Shown in pieces: positions 16,954 to 21,534 of a stretch of 21,534 nt of DNA. How positions within the stretch are numbered: the first letter of the stretch is position 1; each line of letters begins with the position of its first letter. Under the pieces are notes generated by a model. The model was not told the origin of the DNA. It saw only the letters and a program-made list of their open reading frames with translations, and searched no databases. Source of the stretch: Bacteroidota bacterium (GTDB lineage: Bacteria > Bacteroidota > Bacteroidia > Chitinophagales > Chitinophagaceae); contig JAEZCV010000156.1 of the NCBI GenBank assembly GCA_023429985.1, positions 1-21,534 on the forward strand. The letters run 5' to 3'. Made by a program: the position numbers and the translations under genes.

Positions 16954-17727
16954 CTACTGGTAAATTTTTGCGGAAGTCTTTTCAATGAATTTTTTGGGCA
17001 GCAACCAGGCCATGGCAGCTCCCAGCTTGTTCATAAAACCGGTAATTACCTCCGTTTGCTTTTTATACATCCCATTCACCGCGATCTTTGCTACCGCTTC
17101 CGGTGTCATGTTGAACTTTTTGGCAAGATCAAGCCCTTTCTGGCCTATCTGCGCTCGATCTACAAAAGCTGTATCCGTAGCCCCGGGAGAAACCACCGTT
17201 ACCGAAACATTCGATGTAGCTAATTCATAATTCAAACCCCTGGAAAACTGCAAAACAAAAGTTTTACTTGCTGCATACACGCTCATAAACGGTAATGCCT
17301 GGTAGGCCGATGAACTGGCAATGTTCATGATGTAGGACTGGTTTCTTTTCCTTAACTCCGGAAGAAAACAATAGGTCATTTCTACCAGTGTATTCATATT
17401 CAGCTGCATCATGTTCAGGTGTGCATCTAAGCTGTGTTTTTCAAACGGACCGCTTAATCCATAACCTGCATTGTTCACTAATACATCTACCGCAAATCCA
17501 TTTTCCCTGCACCATTCAAAAACTTTGGAAGCTGCATTTTGATCTGAAAGATCTATGGCAAGCCATGATGTTTGTATGCCATACCGGTTTTGAACTTCCC
17601 CGGCAATTTCCTTTAACTGGTCTTCACTGCGCGCAACCAGTAAAAGGTTTTTCTGCCGCGACGCAAGCTCAAAGGCAATAGCTTTTCCAATGCCCTTGCT
17701 GGCACCGGTTATAAGTGCATATGACAT
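16954..17727 (-). CDS. Short-chain dehydrogenase/reductase of unknown substrate (DltE/YqjQ-like)
   Basis: This 257-residue classical SDR has the cofactor loop TGASKGIG at residues 7-14, with ARSEDQ after the second strand suggesting NADPH preference. NNAGYG, a serine cluster in NIASSSAYQ, and the catalytic YAASK motif follow. The C-terminal part (from about 200, with MTPEAVAKIAVNGMYKK and a hydrophobic AMAWLLPKKF) is like a broad group of bacterial SDRs often annotated DltE or YqjQ, which act on lipid-like or unknown carbonyls. It starts only five bases after the stop of the dioxygenase-like gene upstream, so the two are probably co-transcribed. The role is not deducible. Confidence 0.85.
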   Translation of the reverse strand: MSYALITGASKGIGKAIAFELASRQKNLLLVARSEDQLKEIAGEVQNRYGIQTSWLAIDLSDQNAASKVFEWCRENGFAVDVLVNNAGYGLSGPFEKHSLDAHLNMMQLNMNTLVEMTYCFLPELRKRNQSYIMNIASSSAYQALPFMSVYAASKTFVLQFSRGLNYELATSNVSVTVVSPGATDTAFVDRAQIGQKGLDLAKKFNMTPEAVAKIAVNGMYKKQTEVITGFMNKLGAAMAWLLPKKFIEKTSAKIYQ

Positions 17728-17732
17728 AATAA

Positions 17733-18548
17733 TTAATTCTGAACGGTAGATGCCAGCCTGTGATAGAATGGAGTTTTACTGTTCTTGTCCTTGGGCATGT
17801 ACTTTCCGGTAACTACCGGAACATACATTACACGGCGACGGCTTTTCTCACCAAAGAATGGCGATTGCTGCACCCTGTGCCATAAACGACCATCATGAAC
17901 AGTAAGGTCACCGGCATCAATATCCAACCCAACTTCCCTGCGGTCGGCTTTGTGATCGATAAAATATTTTTTGCCGAAAAGTAACCTGAGCATACCCTGC
18001 TTATGTGTGCCGGGCAGAACGCGCAAACCTCCATTTTCAAAAGGAACTGTATCGAGGTGAATACCTACGTTAAGCATAGGCATAATGCGTTGTCCCAGGA
18101 AAAGATCCCTCGGGCTGTCGGTATGCCATCCCATTTGGGAAAATGCAGAATTAGGCGTGCGTACGTAATTATTTAAAACAAGACCATCTTTTTCATTTTC
18201 GCCAATACGGCCTTCGAATGGTTTTACCAGTTCGCATAAAGCCTGCAGGCGTTTATCTTTCAAAAATTCATGCAACACCTGGCTGTGTTGAGAAAGGAAA
18301 CATAAACGCTGAATGATCTTATTCCCATTCTCATCCTTACCGAATTTCAATGGAATACCATTCATTTTTTCATGCCCTGCCTCAAGCCATTCTCTTTCCA
18401 CTCTCTGGGTTTCGCTAATGAAAAGATCAACGGTTTCCTTGGGAATAAAATTTTTGAAAATGATCATTCCGTGCTTATCAAAAAACTCCAGCTGCTCTTT
18501 CGTTAATTTTTCCGCTAGTTGAAAATGCGGTACCTGCAGTTTGTTCAT
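17733..18548 (-). CDS. Phytanoyl-CoA dioxygenase (PhyH)-family Fe(II)/2-oxoglutarate oxygenase
   Basis: This 271-residue protein has a double-stranded beta-helix fold. The facial triad is visible as H142 and D144 in GWHTDSPRD and H224 in GRLWHRVQQS. An Arg in the RRRVMYVP strand (about 237-239) can bind 2-oxoglutarate. The N-terminal FFDKHGMIIFKNFIP and the central NGGLRVLPGTHK segments are family hallmarks. It should hydroxylate a small or lipid-like substrate with O2. PhyH homologues are diverse, so the substrate is unknown. The only clue is the adjacent SDR, which could oxidise or reduce the resulting hydroxyl or carbonyl. A 65-base AT-rich gap precedes it, with only weak promoter-like TAATTTTA. 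Confidence 0.87.
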   Translation of the reverse strand: MNKLQVPHFQLAEKLTKEQLEFFDKHGMIIFKNFIPKETVDLFISETQRVEREWLEAGHEKMNGIPLKFGKDENGNKIIQRLCFLSQHSQVLHEFLKDKRLQALCELVKPFEGRIGENEKDGLVLNNYVRTPNSAFSQMGWHTDSPRDLFLGQRIMPMLNVGIHLDTVPFENGGLRVLPGTHKQGMLRLLFGKKYFIDHKADRREVGLDIDAGDLTVHDGRLWHRVQQSPFFGEKSRRRVMYVPVVTGKYMPKDKNSKTPFYHRLASTVQN

Positions 18549-18613
18549 GGCTTATATTTTATGAGAAACAAGAAGTTTAATAGTGATTTAAAATTATGCT
18601 GGTCTGTAAAAAA

Positions 18614-19318
18614 TTAGCCTTCAAGGGTTTCGGGTTTATCTGGATTCGAATTTACTATTTTCTTTGCGATGAAATAGCAGAGGTATGTAAATACCGGCGC
18701 TGCAATGACATCAATTGTATAATGCACGTGTTGAACCAGCACAAGAAATCCAATAGCAATAGTACACAAAAGCGCTATCAGCCGGTCAAATTTTCGACGA
18801 AAGCATAAAAAAAATAGACATTGCGAGGCAGTATGTCCCGAATAAAACAAGTCCCTGGTTATATAACTCTCCCCATAAAACCTGTTTGCTATAGGATCTA
18901 CCAATGGAATCAGGTCGGCAGGGGGCTCTAAAGGGAAGAGTAAGATGGTTGTAAATCGTGTCAGGCTCACCAAAATAAATCCATACATGCAGGTCATAAA
19001 AAGCTTTGCATCCTGTATGCACCTGATCACGATTAAAATGGTCATAGACCAGATCATTGCAAAAATAGGAATGGACATATCCCTTGCCGATAGTAGATTC
19101 AACAAAGGGTCTTCCAGTGTTTTTCCGGGTCGTTGTTCTATATATTGAAAGAAAAAAGGAAAGGTGATCATTACTCCAATCAATAAAACCAGCCCAATTA
19201 ACATCCGGGTCCTTAAATAATCCTTACGGAATGCTTCCGCCCAGCTAAAATGATGATATGTAGATGATACCTGCACGAAAAGGCGCAAAAATATGCCATA
19301 AGGCACTAAATCATTCAA
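18614..19318 (-). CDS. PAP2-superfamily integral membrane protein (sphingomyelin-synthase-like PAP2_C)
   Basis: The encoded protein has about 234 residues and five or six membrane segments (from about residue 38, LIGLVLLIGVMITFPFFF, onward). Conserved PAP2 motifs appear late: RDLFYSGHTASQ and QHVHYTIDV, where His, His and Asp form the catalytic triad of the sphingomyelin synthase-like branch. It may act as a lipid phosphatase or head-group transferase at the cytoplasmic membrane. The start is uncertain: no in-frame ATG exists before residue 39, so TTG 19318, GTG 19306 or GTG 19276 are candidates, and family proteins usually begin shortly before the WAEAF segment. It lies 30 bases after the NagB-fusion gene, probably co-transcribed. 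Confidence 0.75.
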   Translation of the reverse strand: MNDLVPYGIFLRLFVQVSSTYHHFSWAEAFRKDYLRTRMLIGLVLLIGVMITFPFFFQYIEQRPGKTLEDPLLNLLSARDMSIPIFAMIWSMTILIVIRCIQDAKLFMTCMYGFILVSLTRFTTILLFPLEPPADLIPLVDPIANRFYGESYITRDLFYSGHTASQCLFFLCFRRKFDRLIALLCTIAIGFLVLVQHVHYTIDVIAAPVFTYLCYFIAKKIVNSNPDKPETLEG

Positions 19319-19348
19319 AATCCGGGTAAAACTCGTTGAAAACCAATT

Positions 19349-21265
19349 CTAATACGTCCATCGCACAAATGCTTCCATTGCCGCATAATGGGTTAAACCA
19401 AGCTGGGCATATAAATTGGCCGTGGCCGCATTCCTTTCCTCGGCCCGCTGCCAGAATTCCCTGGAATCACTTCCCTGGAAAGGAACACTGTCCTTCTGCG
19501 ACTGGTGAATGAAAATGCCATATCTTTTTTTGGAAACCTGGTCCGGGCTCATAGGCACAGCCATTTCAATTTCGTCTATATTCCATTCCTGCCAGGCACC
19601 TTTATACAACCATAACCAGCAATCTTTTATCCAGGCATCTCCTTCATTTTTAATCCTTTTTAAAGATTCCAGTACCACGTCCAGGCAAACCTTGTGCGTG
19701 CCATGAGGATCTGCCAGGTCGCCGGCGCAAAATACCTGGTGCGGTTTAACTTCTCTTAAAAGATCCATGGTAATGCGAATATCATCCTCACTCATCGGGT
19801 TCTTCTCAATGGTTCCCGTTTCGTAAAAAGGAAGATTTTGAAAATGAATGTTCTCTTCCTTAATGCCTACGTACCTGCAGGTGGCCCTGGCTTCACATCG
19901 CCTGATCAATCCTTTTATGGCCCTGATCTGTGGTGTATCTACCTGGTTGGATTTCTTATTTTTTATAAAGCTCCTTACCTCGTTATAAATATTTTCAGAA
20001 GTATTATTGTTTATGCCTGCGATCTCTTCAAAACCAACAGCAAAATCCAGGAACCTGGTTACAAATTCATCGGTTACTGCAATATTTCCTGAAGTTTGAT
20101 AAGCCACATGCACATCATGCCCCTGGTCGTGCAGTCGCTGGAAAGTGCCGCCCATGCTTATTATATCGTCATCGGGGTGAGGAGAGAAGATGATCACTTT
20201 CTTGGGATAAGGCTCCGAACGTTCGGGATGTGTTGGTAAATGGGCATCTGGCTTTCCGGCAGGCCAGCCCGTGATGCTGTCGCGCAGCATGTAAAATACC
20301 TGCAGGTTGATCTCGTAAGCATCGCCTTCCTCCACAATCAGATCTCCCAAACCAAATTCATTATAATCATGATTGGTTAAAGAAAGAATAGGTTTATCAA
20401 GTTGCAAAGCCATATTTACCACGGCTTTCTTTACCATGCGCGAACTCCAGTCAATTTCACCTGTTAGCCATGGCGAACGGAACCGGGTTAACTCCGATGC
20501 CGCTACTTCATCTACTATAAATGTACAATCCTGGTGTTGTTGCAATAAACTCGCAGGGCAACTTTCCGTAACCGGGCCTTCCACCGATTTTCTTACCACC
20601 ACTGCTTTTGCAGGTCCCCAGGCCATTAATAAAATACGACGGGCTTTCATAATGGTGCTGATACCCATGGTTACCGCCAGCCTTGGAACTTCCGAAATGT
20701 TTGCAAACTCGTATGCATTGGCCAGCCTCGTGGAATTTTCAAGATTGATCAGTCGCGTTTTGGAAAATATACTTGAACCGGGTTCATTAAATCCTATATG
20801 GCCATTGTTACCAATGCCCAGAACCTGCAAATCAATGCCTCCAACTTCTTCTATCTTTTTCTCGTAAGCTGCACAGTGCTTTTTAATTTCTTCTTTGGGA
20901 AGATCACCATCAGGAATGTTGATGTTTTCCGGGTCTATATCTACATGATCGAATAAATGCCGGTGCATGAAATTATTATAACTCTGCCAGGCATCCTTTT
21001 CTATGGGATAATATTCATCGAGGTTGAAAGTGATCACATTTTTAAAGCTCAAACCTTCCTCGCGGTGCATGCGTACCAGCTTTGCATAAAGCGATTTGGG
21101 TGTTGATCCTGTGGCCAGTCCCAAAACACAGGGCAGCCCCTTGTCTTGTTTTTCTCTTATTAACCTGGCTATTTCCCCGGCTGCAAATGCCGATCCTTCC
21201 TTTGCTTCCGAAAATATCTTTACTGGTATTCTTTCAAAAGCGTCTATCAGATTTATGTCCGTCAT
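19349..21265 (-). CDS. nagB: Glucosamine-6-phosphate deaminase fused to a PIG-L/LmbE-type domain
   Basis: The protein has 638 residues. Its N-terminal part (about 10-280) is a NagB isomerase/deaminase: GLATGSTPKSLY phosphate loop, D83 in NLDEYYP, H156 and E161 in GIGNNGHIGFNEP, and later EGPVTESCPASLLQQH. It converts glucosamine-6-phosphate to fructose-6-phosphate and ammonia. The position of E. coli D141 is Asn154 here, as in some non-enterobacterial NagB proteins. The C-terminal part (about 355-600) has the LmbE/PIG-L zinc motif SPHPDDD (residues 361-367) and DLADPHGTHKVC, typical of N-acetylglucosaminyl deacetylases. A NagB-LmbE fusion of this length recurs in Bacteroidota; the function of its second half is not settled. 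Single enzymes of the NagB type are about 266 residues. Confidence 0.9.
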   Translation of the reverse strand: MTDINLIDAFERIPVKIFSEAKEGSAFAAGEIARLIREKQDKGLPCVLGLATGSTPKSLYAKLVRMHREEGLSFKNVITFNLDEYYPIEKDAWQSYNNFMHRHLFDHVDIDPENINIPDGDLPKEEIKKHCAAYEKKIEEVGGIDLQVLGIGNNGHIGFNEPGSSIFSKTRLINLENSTRLANAYEFANISEVPRLAVTMGISTIMKARRILLMAWGPAKAVVVRKSVEGPVTESCPASLLQQHQDCTFIVDEVAASELTRFRSPWLTGEIDWSSRMVKKAVVNMALQLDKPILSLTNHDYNEFGLGDLIVEEGDAYEINLQVFYMLRDSITGWPAGKPDAHLPTHPERSEPYPKKVIIFSPHPDDDIISMGGTFQRLHDQGHDVHVAYQTSGNIAVTDEFVTRFLDFAVGFEEIAGINNNTSENIYNEVRSFIKNKKSNQVDTPQIRAIKGLIRRCEARATCRYVGIKEENIHFQNLPFYETGTIEKNPMSEDDIRITMDLLREVKPHQVFCAGDLADPHGTHKVCLDVVLESLKRIKNEGDAWIKDCWLWLYKGAWQEWNIDEIEMAVPMSPDQVSKKRYGIFIHQSQKDSVPFQGSDSREFWQRAEERNAATANLYAQLGLTHYAAMEAFVRWTY

Positions 21266-21534
21266 TGTAGTGAATGAAAACTAAAGATAGAAAAAACCGC
21301 AAAAACCGCAGGCTAATTTGCAAATTTGTTAATCACTGCTGTCCGGATAAAATTGCAATCTTCAATTGTTATAAAGACTTTTAATATTAAGCATGCATAG
21401 GTTGGAACCACTTTTTCGACATCGGCGAAGCACTAAGAAGGCCGCGAGTCGCGGCGACACAGTTTATAGTCTTTAATTCTGATCATTTCTCTGCATAGCG
21501 GAGTGTTTGAGGAGCGCCTTATTGCTCCTGGTTG
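21266..21534. other. Right-end stretch without a convincing gene
   Basis: These 269 bases lie upstream of the minus-strand NagB-fusion gene. The first part is AT-rich and should hold its promoter; the only hint is a minus-strand TATCTTTA (21289-21282), one mismatch from the TAnnTTTG box, with no well-placed -33 element. From about 21410 the composition becomes GC-richer, with a perfect palindrome at 21441-21455 and a 6-bp stem at 21510-21529. A minus-strand frame open from the window edge is only about 34 codons long and looks random. The segment may be an intergenic repeat or a relic of a decayed gene. Confidence 0.5.
21441..21455. repeat. Perfect 15-base GC-rich palindrome
   Basis: GCCGCGA and TCGCGGC flank a single central G, giving a perfect 7-bp inverted repeat in otherwise AT-rich surroundings. 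A second, smaller inverted repeat (AGGAGC 21510-21515 with GCTCCT 21524-21529) lies 55 bases downstream. Neither is followed by a T tract in a position that would make a clear terminator. A repetitive extragenic element or protein-binding site is possible. Confidence 0.5.

Noticed and set aside
20373..20867. 164-codon plus-strand frame
   Set aside because: It is antisense to the NagB domain of the fusion gene, whose motifs are clear.
1..21534. CRISPR array, insertion sequence, riboswitch or phage genes
   Set aside because: No regularly spaced repeats, transposase-like or integrase-like proteins, or long structured leaders were seen on either strand.

Overview
The window looks like a chromosomal segment of a Bacteroidota bacterium, probably of the Chitinophagaceae type. 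This is inferred from moderately AT-rich DNA, mostly absent Shine-Dalgarno sites, a CE8 pectinesterase fused to DUF4861, a GlcN6P deaminase fused to a PIG-L/LmbE domain, and a Bacteroidota-type -7 box (TAnnTTTG) upstream of a tRNA. Taxonomy below phylum is a guess.

Region 1 (1-16728, all + strand) is a pectin / galacturonate utilisation cluster. After the last codons of a probable Gfo/Idh/MocA oxidoreductase come four exported carbohydrate-active enzymes: a GH43 glycosidase, a GH28 polygalacturonase, a GH105 unsaturated-uronyl hydrolase with an extra C-terminal GATase1-like domain, and a CE8 pectin methylesterase with DUF4861. The cytoplasmic hexuronate genes follow with almost no spacing: tagaturonate reductase (uxaB), altronate dehydratase (uxaA), uronate isomerase (uxaC), KDG kinase (kdgK), KDPG aldolase (eda), an MFS hexuronate transporter (exuT), 5-keto-4-deoxyuronate isomerase (kduI) and an SDR dehydrogenase. 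Together they encode demethylation and hydrolysis of pectin in the periplasm or at the surface, uptake of galacturonate and unsaturated galacturonate, and conversion to KDG, KDPG, then pyruvate plus glyceraldehyde-3-phosphate. The only sizeable internal gap (1719-1874) carries two overlapping LacI-type operator candidates. No regulator, SusC/SusD pair or polysaccharide lyase is present in the window.

Region 2 (about 16760-16930) is a boundary. A strong hairpin, probably a bidirectional terminator, lies between the convergent ends of the pectin operon and a minus-strand tRNA-Arg(ACG).

Region 3 (16954-21265, all - strand) is unrelated housekeeping or lipid-type content. In transcription order it holds the NagB-LmbE fusion protein, a PAP2-type membrane phosphatase/transferase, a phytanoyl-CoA-dioxygenase-like Fe(II)/2OG oxygenase, and a second SDR. 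The last 269 bases hold no convincing gene, but include a perfect GC-rich palindrome.

No wholly new system stands out. The points most worth a second look are the identity of the SDR in the KduD slot, the altered active-site Gln in the CE8 enzyme, the two domain fusions of unknown purpose, the overlapping operators, and the hairpin covering the uxaC ribosome-binding site.
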